Assembly: GCA_903821635.1 (NCBI GenBank)
Contig: CAIJLV010000001.1
Location: forward strand, 1 to 35,541
DNA: 35,541 nt
From: an uncultured Verrucomicrobiota bacterium
Lineage (GTDB): Bacteria > Verrucomicrobiota > Verrucomicrobiia > Limisphaerales > UBA9464
Reading direction: 5' to 3'
The translations under genes and the position numbers were made by a program. Below the pieces are notes generated by a model. It saw nothing but the letters and a program-made list of their open reading frames with translations, made no database searches and had not been told where the DNA came from. Below are positions 10,155 through 17,382 of the stretch, in pieces. Numbering within the stretch: the stretch's first letter is position 1; each line of letters starts with the position of its first letter.

Positions 10155-10739
10155 TCAAGGCCGGACAAAATAATCAGGCTCGTTGCCGGGCCGCCACTTG
10201 ATGTTGCACCCGAGGCTGGGAATCTGCGGGTTGGAAACCGGCTGCCCAGCCCGCACCGCCGCCACCGCCGCGCGCAGATCCGCGCCGGTGACGGGACAGG
10301 AATTGCCCGGGCGGGAAGCGTCAAATTGACCGCGATACACCAACCGACGGGCGGCATCGAAGACGTAGAAATCCGGCGTGCACGCGGCGCGATAGGCGTG
10401 CGCGACAGTCTGGGATGGATCGAATAGGTAGGGAAACGTCCAACCGGCGGCGCGGGCTTCTTCGAGCATTTTTTCCGGGGCGTCGGCCGGATACTTTTGG
10501 GGGTCGTTGGCGTTGATCGCGACGAAGGCGACTTCTTGGCGGGCGCATTCCGCACCGAATTCCGCAAGGGCGGACCGCAGGTGTTTGACGTAGGGGCAAT
10601 GGTTGCAGAGGAAGGCGACCACCAACGCGACGCCCGGCAGTTCGGCGAGCGCAACGTCCCGGCCAGTCGCCGGATTGGGTAGGCAAAAATCCGGCGCGGG
10701 CGTGCCCAGCGCCAGCATCGTGGAAGGAGTGAGTGCCAC
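10155..10739 (-). CDS. Thioredoxin-fold redoxin with CxxC (peroxiredoxin-like family)
   Basis: A 194-residue protein from GTG 10739. The GTG is preferred because the family motif starts MALTPSTM-LALGTPAPDF; an in-frame ATG at 10820 would add 27 poorly conserved residues. The active site is FLCNHCPYVKHL with C45 and C48 at the start of a helix, and ACTPDFYVFD supplies the cis-Pro loop. The CNHCPYV signature matches a group of AhpC/TSA-like cytoplasmic proteins usually annotated as thioredoxin family; no signal peptide is evident with this start. Likely role is thiol reduction or peroxide defence. First gene of a pair with the ROK protein. Confidence 0.85.
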   Translation of the reverse strand: MALTPSTMLALGTPAPDFCLPNPATGRDVALAELPGVALVVAFLCNHCPYVKHLRSALAEFGAECARQEVAFVAINANDPQKYPADAPEKMLEEARAAGWTFPYLFDPSQTVAHAYRAACTPDFYVFDAARRLVYRGQFDASRPGNSCPVTGADLRAAVAAVRAGQPVSNPQIPSLGCNIKWRPGNEPDYFVRP

Positions 10740-10990
10740 GCGCCAACATTCCCGGATTCGCGGGCGCTTGGCCAGCCGCGGCTCGACCCGCATGCAACCC
10801 GTTCCACTTGGCATTTTCACTGAGTGCGGAGCTCAAGTTCCCCGCCCGGCGGAGTCTAGGCCGGCTCTTGGGCAGCCCAGGTTGGGGCACGGCGGGAGCA
10901 GTCGCAAACGCGCACGGTTCCACCGCGCCCACGGAGATCAATCCCCGGTAGACTTCGAGCTCAACCTCAACTAATCCACGCCACACCTAG

Positions 10991-11217
10991 GTGCCTCGCC
11001 GAGTGTTCACCCAACCGAAGCCGGGGGAACAGGTGAAGTCGGGCCAGCGTTACTGGGCCGATGGCACGCGGGTGGCCGGGCAGCAGTTTGAGTATGGCTT
11101 CGACGACCTCGGCAACCGCAGCCGCGCAAAACGGGTGGTGCCGGGGGCGCGGCCCAGACCACCGCCACCTCGTGGCACTTTACGCCGGGCACCGTCCTAG
11201 CGGACGACGGCCGGGCG
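10991..11217 (+). pseudogene. RHS/YD-repeat protein fragment, frameshifted
   Basis: In one frame the DNA from 10991 encodes RYWADGTRVAGQQFEYGFDD followed by LGNR, the classic C-terminal pattern of RHS/YD-repeat toxins and wall proteins. Immediately after LGNRSRA the similarity moves one base to the next frame, which reads KTGGAGGAAQTTATS. There is a stop just before 10991, and the 3' end runs into the convergent lipoprotein gene. It is therefore a remnant of about 75 codons of a formerly very large gene. The 250 bp upstream (10740-10990) holds no gene I can support. Either a solitary RHS tip left by deletion or an imported repeat fragment would explain it. Confidence 0.7.
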
Positions 11218-11218
11218 G

Positions 11219-11539
11219 TCACCGGTTGGAACCGGATTCGGTCAGGGTGACAGTGCGACCGCCCACTTCGATCTCAATCTGGAGCGAGCCACTGCCCGAG
11301 ACCTTCCGCAGGTCGCAATCGGCCTGACGGCCGTGGTAATTGAGGGTCGCGGGGGTGACCCCGGAGACGGCGTGGTTGAGTCCATCCACGTTGACCGTGC
11401 CCGCGTAGCTGACGGGGGATTCACTGGTGAGCCGCACGACAATTTCACCGGCCGACTTGGGCGGCGTGGACTGGCACCCGGTAAGCAGAGCGAACGCAGC
11501 AAGGGCCGCGACAACGGCAAGGCAGTGATTGGTTTTCAT
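11219..11539 (-). CDS. Small predicted lipoprotein, unknown function
   Basis: A 106-residue protein with a signal peptide ending in lipobox LTGC (C22). The mature part is about 84 residues, beta-rich in appearance (EIVVRLTSESPVSYAGTVNV), with TPATLNY and GSLQIEIEVGGRTVTL. The short beta repeats resemble a PEGA- or immunoglobulin-like surface domain, but I do not recognise a family. It is last in a leftward set of four lipoproteins, 28 bp after the YcfL-like gene. Its 3' end abuts the RHS fragment. Likely outer-membrane anchored on the periplasmic side. Confidence 0.75.
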   Translation of the reverse strand: MKTNHCLAVVAALAAFALLTGCQSTPPKSAGEIVVRLTSESPVSYAGTVNVDGLNHAVSGVTPATLNYHGRQADCDLRKVSGSGSLQIEIEVGGRTVTLTESGSNR

Positions 11540-11567
11540 AGGCTTTTCTCGGCTGAGACCACCGCAC

Positions 11568-11972
11568 TTAACGTGCCTGTCTCACGCGGATAGTGTAGGT
11601 CTTGGCCTGACTGTTGAGGGATTGAAAGCGAACAGTTTCCTGCCCGTTCTCAGTCAAAATCACATTCTCCCACGGACTTTCGTCGCCGGTGGAAAAACCA
11701 CCCGCGTCTTTAAACACGCATTGGACCTGCACTTGGATGCGGCGCTCCTCCCGGTTGCGCAAGATGGCGGCGACTTCGAGGCGGCCATCTTCGAGGGTCC
11801 GCTCCTGCAAACCGCTGCTGGTGACGGAGCGCTGGGCACCGGCATCCATCAGGACAAAACGGCTGGTTCGTTCCTGATTAAATTGGTCCGTGTTCTTGGG
11901 CTGGTAAGCGCCACCGGCGCAACCCGCAAACAGGAGGGTGGTGGCACCGAGGGCGGCAAGGATGGGCTTCAT
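11568..11972 (-). CDS. YcfL-like (DUF1425) lipoprotein
   Basis: A 134-residue lipoprotein with lipobox FAGC (C18). The mature sequence has RLEVAAILRNREERRIQVQV, then FKDAGGF and ESPWENVILTENGQETVRF, the pattern of the DUF1425/YcfL family: a beta-sandwich fold around an FxDxxGxx...W element. In Gammaproteobacteria ycfL lies beside lpoB (ycfM), and the same association is seen here, with the COG3014-like gene between them. Nine bases separate it from that upstream gene. Function of the family is not established; a role linked to peptidoglycan synthesis control is inferred from the neighbourhood. Confidence 0.8.
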   Translation of the reverse strand: MKPILAALGATTLLFAGCAGGAYQPKNTDQFNQERTSRFVLMDAGAQRSVTSSGLQERTLEDGRLEVAAILRNREERRIQVQVQCVFKDAGGFSTGDESPWENVILTENGQETVRFQSLNSQAKTYTIRVRQAR

Positions 11973-11981
11973 AAGAATGAA

Positions 11982-13112
11982 CTAGAGGTTGCGGTCGCTG
12001 ACGAAAAGCACGGTGTCGCGGTCGGGCGCGACGGTAAACGTCACCGCCCGGGTCGTGACGGGTTGTCCCGTTTGGGTTTGAAACTGGATTTGGGCGGTGT
12101 GCGGGCCGGGGGCCAAACGCAGGGCCGCAAAGCTGATGAAGTTAGGTAGGTTGTCCCAAGTCCGCGTATCCGCTGCCGGGGTCGTCGCCGCGGAGACCGC
12201 TTTGCTGATCAAGCCGGCGGCGAGCAAACCAAACCCGATTTCGTCGGCCGCGCCCCGACTGCCTTGGCCGCCGATGGCGAGGATGGCGCCGGAGACGACG
12301 GCGGCATCCCCAAAGGAATCGGCGCCGGTTTTGAAGACGGCTTTGCCGGCCAAAATGTGATCCATCAACCGACCGCCGCGCGTCGTGGCCTGATAGGTGA
12401 GATCGTCGTAGGGACCGAACTTGTTGGTCTGCCCATTCACGACGAACTGCACCAGCGAACCCGGCGCGGAACCCGGCCGGAACCGGAGCTGTTCGCCGTA
12501 TTCGCCGGCCGAATATTTGGTCGGCCCCGTGCCGCATTCGAGGAAGACGAGCACGTTGGCCTGGCCGTCGTAATCAGGCGGCGGATTGAGGCGGGCAGAC
12601 TTGCGGGCGCGCTTCAACTGATCTTTGCCGTCGCCGCGCAGCTTCACGGTCGCGAGGCCGTCGAGGTAGTCGAGCAGCGTCCAGTCGGCCTCGGTGATGC
12701 CGATTTCGGGGGCCATGTCCTGCACCGCGGCACTCCGGAAACAGGCGCGAGCGTTGTCCGGCTCGCCATCCATCCAGTAGAGGAGGCCGCGGTAGTAGAA
12801 CGCCATCGCGCGCTCGTAGGGTTCGCCACGGAAGTTCTTGCGGGATTCCTCCTTGAAGTAGTTGCGGGCTTCCTTGGCGGTCTTATCGCCCACGCTCAGG
12901 CCGCCCAGCGTCAGGACCGCGCTATCGAGTCGCTGGCGGGCGGAGACCAGATCGCCGGAGCGCAGGGCCTTGAGGCCGGCGCGGTAGTCGTCGAGCTGGC
13001 GGTTGCGCTCGGCCTGCTTTTCCGGCGAGAGCGACGTGCAGCCGGCGAGGGCGAAAGCAAGGCTGAGCAGGCAGCCGAGGCGGGGAACGAAAAATGGAGC
13101 GCGCGGAGGCAT
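11982..13112 (-). CDS. COG3014-like lipoprotein with TPR-like helical region
   Basis: A 376-residue predicted lipoprotein with lipobox LAGC (C25). Residues 35-180 are helical and TPR-like (RSGDLVSARQRLDSAVL and AMAFYYRGLLYWMDGEPDNA). The second half is beta-rich and contains a glycine-rich hydrophobic segment (AAVVSGAILAIGGQ) and the ending PDRDTVLFVSDRNL. This architecture matches the uncharacterised COG3014 group that often sits with lpoB and ycfL. ATG 13112 is 108 bp downstream of the lpoB-like stop; a hairpin repeat fills that gap. Likely periplasm-facing at the outer membrane, acting with its neighbours. Confidence 0.8.
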   Translation of the reverse strand: MPPRAPFFVPRLGCLLSLAFALAGCTSLSPEKQAERNRQLDDYRAGLKALRSGDLVSARQRLDSAVLTLGGLSVGDKTAKEARNYFKEESRKNFRGEPYERAMAFYYRGLLYWMDGEPDNARACFRSAAVQDMAPEIGITEADWTLLDYLDGLATVKLRGDGKDQLKRARKSARLNPPPDYDGQANVLVFLECGTGPTKYSAGEYGEQLRFRPGSAPGSLVQFVVNGQTNKFGPYDDLTYQATTRGGRLMDHILAGKAVFKTGADSFGDAAVVSGAILAIGGQGSRGAADEIGFGLLAAGLISKAVSAATTPAADTRTWDNLPNFISFAALRLAPGPHTAQIQFQTQTGQPVTTRAVTFTVAPDRDTVLFVSDRNL

Positions 13113-13146
13113 TCGTCAGTGCGAGAAATGGAATTCCGAGGAGGCA

Positions 13147-13210
13147 ACTTCGGTAACCGGGGTAGCCGCGGAGCGGCGACCGAAAGTAGCCCACGGCGTC
13201 AGCCGTGGGC
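13147..13210. repeat. Double-hairpin, REP-like intergenic element
   Basis: Between the LpoB-like and COG3014-like genes there are two neat hairpins: GCCGC-GGA-GCGGC (13165-13177) and GCCCACGGC-GTCA-GCCGTGGGC (13189-13210, a perfect 9-bp stem). A leading ACTTCGGTAACCGGGG (13147-13162) recurs at 29936-29951. The layout resembles repetitive extragenic palindromes. It may also tune downstream expression in the lipoprotein operon. Confidence 0.5.
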
Positions 13211-13220
13211 GTCTGAAAAC

Positions 13221-13850
13221 TTACCGATACGCCGCGTCTTCCAGCCCCTGTTTCTTCACCTCAGCGGAGTCTTCCCAGAGGATGTCCGTGGTGCGTGGGT
13301 CGATGAGTTGAAAGCTATAGAGGATGTAGTCGCTGGTGCCGGCCTTGGTCTTGGTGGTCAGGCCCGACAGCTTGCCCGTCAGGAAGAAGTCGGCGCCCTT
13401 GAACTCCTGCACGTTGGGATTGGTGTTCGAGGTGACCGAACCCTCCCGCTTCAATCGGCGTTCGTCCTCCAACGCTTGCATGCGTTCGCGGGCGAGGAAA
13501 CGCACTTGGCCTTGGGCCTTGGAATTCAACTGCGTGCGAATGCGGGTGAGAAAGATGTCCTTGTTGAGCGCGAACCGGGTTTCGTTCTCCACCGGCAAGA
13601 GCACGACGCGCGGCGGTCCACCGGCGAAACCCTTGATTTCAGGCGTGTTGAGTATGCTGCGCGCCATCTTGTCGGTCACGGCCACGAGGTCCTGAGACTC
13701 GATACCCGTGCCGGCGACAAATCCCTGTTCGTCGGCCTTCATGACGGTGACGGGAACTCCGGACGGGTTTCTGACGCCGGAAGCACAACCCGACGCAAAC
13801 AGAGCCACCACGGCAATTGAGGCGCAGGTCAACGGACGCAAAACATTCAT
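13221..13850 (-). CDS. LpoB-like (YcfM) outer-membrane lipoprotein, penicillin-binding protein activator family
   Basis: A 209-residue lipoprotein with lipobox FASGC (C22). The mature part contains LVAVTDKMARSILNTPEI, RVVLLPVENETRFALNKDIF, FLARERMQALEDER, GADFFLTGKLSGL and YSFQLIDPRTTDILWED, the succession that defines the LpoB/YcfM family. In E. coli LpoB reaches through the periplasm to activate the peptidoglycan synthase PBP1B. Here the long proline-rich linker of E. coli LpoB is short, as in many non-enteric homologues. It is first of the leftward lipoprotein set, and 244 bp to the divergent rnhB would hold its promoter. Family firm; activation of a PBP is inferred. Confidence 0.87.
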   Translation of the reverse strand: MNVLRPLTCASIAVVALFASGCASGVRNPSGVPVTVMKADEQGFVAGTGIESQDLVAVTDKMARSILNTPEIKGFAGGPPRVVLLPVENETRFALNKDIFLTRIRTQLNSKAQGQVRFLARERMQALEDERRLKREGSVTSNTNPNVQEFKGADFFLTGKLSGLTTKTKAGTSDYILYSFQLIDPRTTDILWEDSAEVKKQGLEDAAYR

Positions 13851-14094
13851 ACGGGCGGAATCAAATGGATGCCGCCAGCCTGGTCAACCGGACTTCGGTT
13901 CAACCTGACGAGCGGTCACGGGCAGCAGACGAAAGGAGACGCCGCGCATTCATTACCTGCCTGCCCCACGCCCGGCCACCGCCCGATCGCGCACCCATCC
14001 CGCACCCAGCTCGGACCAAAAAATCGGCCGGCTCGGCAGCCGCGGGATGGCTTTGCGCCTTTGCTCGCGGTCGAGTCCGGCTTAAACATGCCGC

Positions 14095-14754
14095 GTGCCG
14101 CCACCTTCACTCGATCGGTTTCTCCACGAGCGCGCGACGTTCGCAACGGGGATCACCCGGCTGGCCGGGGTGGACGAAGCCGGCCGCGGCCCACTCGCCG
14201 GCCCGGTCGCGGCGGCGGCGGTGATCCTGCCACGGGCTTGGGTCGAGCACGGGATGCCCGCAGATTGGGCGGCGCTGAACGATTCCAAGCAGCTTTCCGA
14301 AGGCCGGCGCGAAGAATTTTACGGCCTCATCACCGGCCATCCCGAGATCGAATTTGGCATCGCGCTGGTTGATTCTCGGGTGATTGACGCCCTGAACATC
14401 CTCCAGGCGACCCACCAAGTGATGAACGATGCGCTCCGACAACTGCGGCCCCGGCCCGAACACGCCTTGGTGGACGGAACCCTCGTGAAGTCGCTCCTCG
14501 TGCCCCAGACGCCGCTCGTGAAGGGCGACTCCCTCAGCTACTCGATTGCCGCCGCCAGCGTGCTCGCCAAGGTAGCCCGCGACCGGCTCATGATAAAAGC
14601 CGACGAACTCTGGCCGGAATACGGCTTCGCCCAGCACAAGGGCTATCCCACGCCGGAGCACCTCGCGGCGCTCGCCAAACACGGCCCCTGCCCGATCCAC
14701 CGCCGCAGTTTCGCCCCACTCCGGAAACCGGAGCCGGAGCTGTTTCCCAAATGA
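14095..14754 (+). CDS. rnhB: Ribonuclease HII
   Basis: A 219-residue RNase HII that removes ribonucleotides and RNA-DNA hybrids. The catalytic acids are D27 and E28 in GVDEAGRGPLAGPV, an Asp in ALVDGT, and an Asp in KVARDRLM, all present. The C-terminus has the HKGYPTPEHLAAL motif and RRSF. GTG 14095 fits the family start; a nearby ATG at 14088 is in another frame. The stop overlaps the ATG of the UPF0102 gene by four bases, the widespread rnhB-yraN arrangement, implying co-transcription. Confidence 0.97.
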   Translation: MPPPSLDRFLHERATFATGITRLAGVDEAGRGPLAGPVAAAAVILPRAWVEHGMPADWAALNDSKQLSEGRREEFYGLITGHPEIEFGIALVDSRVIDALNILQATHQVMNDALRQLRPRPEHALVDGTLVKSLLVPQTPLVKGDSLSYSIAAASVLAKVARDRLMIKADELWPEYGFAQHKGYPTPEHLAALAKHGPCPIHRRSFAPLRKPEPELFPK

Positions 14755-15188
14755 ACTGGCTGGCGCAACTCTGGCCGTTCCGGCGCCGCGTGGAACGCTT
14801 GGAACCCGAACATCTGCGCCGTGGACGACTGGGGGAGGCCGCCGCGCGCCGCGCCTTGGAGCGCGCCGGACTGAAGTTCCTCGCCGCGAACTACCGTTCC
14901 TCGCACGGCGAACTCGATTTGGTGTTTCGCGATGGCGATTGCCTCTCGTTCGTGGAGGTGAAGACGCGCTCGTCCGAAGATTGGGGCCGCCCGGCCGCCG
15001 CGGTGGACGCCCGGAAACGTCGGGCGCTGTCCCTGACCGCCGAAGATTACCGGCGCCAACTGCGCGACCCGCGCGTGAAGTGGCGTTTTGACGTGGTCGA
15101 AGTGCTGCTTCAAGACGGCGCGGTGCATGAACTCCGACACGTCGTGAATGCCTTTGTGGGCGAAACGCGGCGAGTCCGACGGCGGTAA
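14751..15188 (+). CDS. UPF0102 (YraN-like) nuclease-fold protein
   Basis: A 145-residue member of UPF0102. Motifs are GRLGEAAARRAL, FLAANYRSSHGELDLVFRDG and LSFVEVKTRS, a PD-(D/E)XK-type fold with GELDL and EVKTR as the probable active site. It ends KWRFDVVEVLL. The biochemical role is not settled; the association with rnhB and the fold suggest nucleic-acid processing. ATG 14751 lies within the rnhB stop. The 3' end is convergent with the ABC permease, 40 bp apart. Confidence 0.93.
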   Translation: MNWLAQLWPFRRRVERLEPEHLRRGRLGEAAARRALERAGLKFLAANYRSSHGELDLVFRDGDCLSFVEVKTRSSEDWGRPAAAVDARKRRALSLTAEDYRRQLRDPRVKWRFDVVEVLLQDGAVHELRHVVNAFVGETRRVRRR

Positions 15189-15228
15189 AAGCCAACTTCC
15201 GCGGCGCCAGCTTTCCCGGAGTGCCCGC

Positions 15229-16950
15229 CTACGCGCGAAACAGTTGCCCCATCTTTTTGCCCAACAACTTGCCGGCCAGCAGCAGGCTGGTGACGAGGAT
15301 GCCCATGCCCACGACACCGAGGGCGCAGGCCACAAACGGCGCGCTGGGATCAATCCGTCCCATGAGTTGCCAGATCTGTTTCGTAATGGGGAAGAACCGG
15401 TCGCGCTGCGCCAAGATCAGTGAGTCACTGACTTCGAGCATGGCGAACGAGAACGTCAGAATGCAGCCGGCCACCAAGTTTGCCATGACCAGCGGCAGGG
15501 TGATTTTGCGGAGCGTTTTGAACGGCGATGCCCCGAGGTTGGCGCTGGCTTCCTCCAGCGTCACGCTCGTCTGCTGGAAGCCGGCGTAGGCGCTGCGCAC
15601 GATGTAAGGCAGTCGCCGGACGCTGTAGCTTACGATCAGCAAGAAAGTCGGGTTCGTGCGGGGGTCAAGAAAGCCATCCAGCACCGGGTATTTTTTCTCC
15701 GCGACGTCGAACCCCGCGAAGTAACCAAACGCCAGCACCAGTCCCGGCAATGCCAGCGGCAGCATGGCCAAGGCGTCCAGCACGCCGGCAAAAGGGATCT
15801 TTTTTCGCGTGAGCAGCCACGCGATCAGCACGCCTAGGATCAGGTCCACCAAGGCGCTGCAACTCGCATAAAAGAGACTGTTCTGAATCGAGGAAGCGGT
15901 GAGCCCCTGCCCGAAAACGTCTCTGAAATGGCGGCTCGTCCACGACTCGGGTAACCCGGTGAAGAACCAACGGTCGGCCAGCGAACTTACGATCACCGTG
16001 AGATGTGGGGTGAGTGCCACCAGCATCAGCGCCGCCCCCACGCCCCAGAAGTAAAAGGTCTGGGCGCGAGTCGCCGTGACCTCGGCGCCGGCCGTGTGGC
16101 CGCGGGAAATGGTCGCGTAACTCTGGTTGGCGAGCACCCGCTTCGACGTGAGAAACAACGTCATCGTCAGCAACAACACCACGAGCACGAGGGCGTAGCC
16201 CTGCGGATTGGTGTTCAGCTCGTTGACCGCATCAAAGATCTGCACGGGCACCACGCGACTGAACCCGACGATCAACGGCGTGCCCAAATCCGTGAAGGCC
16301 CAGATCCAGACGATGATGGCGCCGGCGAACCAACCCGGGGTGATCAATGGCAGGGTGACGCGCCGAAACAGTTGCCACCCGGTCGAGCCCAGGTTGCTCG
16401 CCACCTCGCGGAGTGACGGGTCCACGTTGGCCATCGCGGCGGACACATTCAGAAAGAGAATCGGATACAGGTTCAGCACCTGCAGGATGACGATGCCCCA
16501 GAAGCCCCCCGTGCCCAGCCAGTCCACCGGCTTCGCCGGGTCCATCACCCCGAGGTCCATGAGGAGCAGATTGAGCGAACCGTAGCGGGCAAGCAGTTGT
16601 TTGAGGCCGATGGCGCCGACGAACGGCGGCATGATCATGGGCACCAGCAGCAGCGACGTGAGCCACGCACGACCGGTGAACTGAAATTTGGTGAGCCAGT
16701 GCGCCAAGGGCAACACCAGCAGCGTGGTGAAGAGCACCGTGAGCGTGGCGATGCTCGTCGAATTGAAAAACGCCTCCCGCTGGAGCGGACTGGCGAAGAG
16801 CAGGCTGAAATATTTCAGCGTGAACTCACCTTCGAGGCCGAACCCACGCCGCAGCATAAAACTGACGGGGTAGAACAGGAACGCGCCGAAAAAAACGGCG
16901 AGCAGGGCGAGAAACAACACCGTCCAGCCGTTGAGGTCGTAACGCTTCAT
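15229..16950 (-). CDS. Fused two-domain ABC transporter permease, Fe(III)-type (FbpB-like)
   Basis: A 573-residue inner-membrane protein with about 12 predicted membrane segments in two BPD_transp_1 halves. Each half has an EAA coupling loop: EVASNLGSTGWQLFRRVTLP near residue 180 and EEASANLGASPFKTLRKITL near residue 466, both followed by LP and the conserved turn. Size and twin EAA loops match iron(III)/2-aminoethylphosphonate-type permeases such as FbpB. The ATPase and the substrate-binding protein that should accompany it are absent in the window, on either side. It could work with subunits encoded elsewhere. Substrate (ferric iron, phosphonate or thiamine) is not decided by the sequence. 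Confidence 0.9.
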   Translation of the reverse strand: MKRYDLNGWTVLFLALLAVFFGAFLFYPVSFMLRRGFGLEGEFTLKYFSLLFASPLQREAFFNSTSIATLTVLFTTLLVLPLAHWLTKFQFTGRAWLTSLLLVPMIMPPFVGAIGLKQLLARYGSLNLLLMDLGVMDPAKPVDWLGTGGFWGIVILQVLNLYPILFLNVSAAMANVDPSLREVASNLGSTGWQLFRRVTLPLITPGWFAGAIIVWIWAFTDLGTPLIVGFSRVVPVQIFDAVNELNTNPQGYALVLVVLLLTMTLFLTSKRVLANQSYATISRGHTAGAEVTATRAQTFYFWGVGAALMLVALTPHLTVIVSSLADRWFFTGLPESWTSRHFRDVFGQGLTASSIQNSLFYASCSALVDLILGVLIAWLLTRKKIPFAGVLDALAMLPLALPGLVLAFGYFAGFDVAEKKYPVLDGFLDPRTNPTFLLIVSYSVRRLPYIVRSAYAGFQQTSVTLEEASANLGASPFKTLRKITLPLVMANLVAGCILTFSFAMLEVSDSLILAQRDRFFPITKQIWQLMGRIDPSAPFVACALGVVGMGILVTSLLLAGKLLGKKMGQLFRA

Positions 16951-17071
16951 GCGCGGCTGAAGTGTGGGCTGCCCGGCCCGCCGCTGGCGAGCGGTTCATT
17001 CGTCGGGTTCCAAGCATCGACCGCCGCAAAACCCCTCGTCACCTCCAGTCCAACGGCTACGCTTGGCCAGC

Positions 17072-17248
17072 GTGCAAGAATCCGAGCGAATCCAGTGCCC
17101 CTACTGCGGCCAGACCATGGAGTTGGTCGTGGACACCAGTATCGCCCAGCAGCGGTTCACCACCGACTGCGAGATCTGTTGCCGTCCGTTCGAGGTGTTC
17201 GCCGAATGCGAACCGGGCGAAATCTTGGCGCTGGACGTGCAGGCCTGA
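17072..17248 (+). CDS. CPXCG-motif cysteine-rich small zinc-ribbon-like protein
   Basis: From GTG 17072, 58 residues: QCPYCGQ (C9, C12) then TDCEICCRP (C33, C36, C37), giving a four-cysteine metal site. This is the CPXCG family (PF14255-like), about 60 residues, function unknown. The open frame begins further upstream (16964), but family length and the position of the first Cys pair favour GTG 17072. Upstream of mpl by 134 bp. Probably zinc-binding and cytoplasmic. Confidence 0.85.
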   Translation: MQESERIQCPYCGQTMELVVDTSIAQQRFTTDCEICCRPFEVFAECEPGEILALDVQA

Positions 17249-17382
17249 GGGCGGGCCGCCGGCTAAAGTAGCACTCCCGCCGTGAGGGCCGAACGAATTG
17301 CGGGCCGCCAATTGCGGCGATTCCCGTGGTTCAGCCAAACTTTGCACTTTGCACTTTGGTCCTAGAACTCTGAACTCCTCCC

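Noticed and set aside
12264..13820. 518-codon + strand open frame across the lipoprotein genes
   Set aside because: It spans two minus-strand lipoprotein genes and their gap; the minus frames have lipoboxes and family motifs, the + frame none.
14107..15195. 362-codon minus-strand frame opposite rnhB and the UPF0102 gene
   Set aside because: Shadow of two well-conserved + strand genes.
17340..17362. Short tandem TTTGCAC repeats before mpl
   Set aside because: Only about three imperfect units; probably chance slippage and too short to call a functional repeat.
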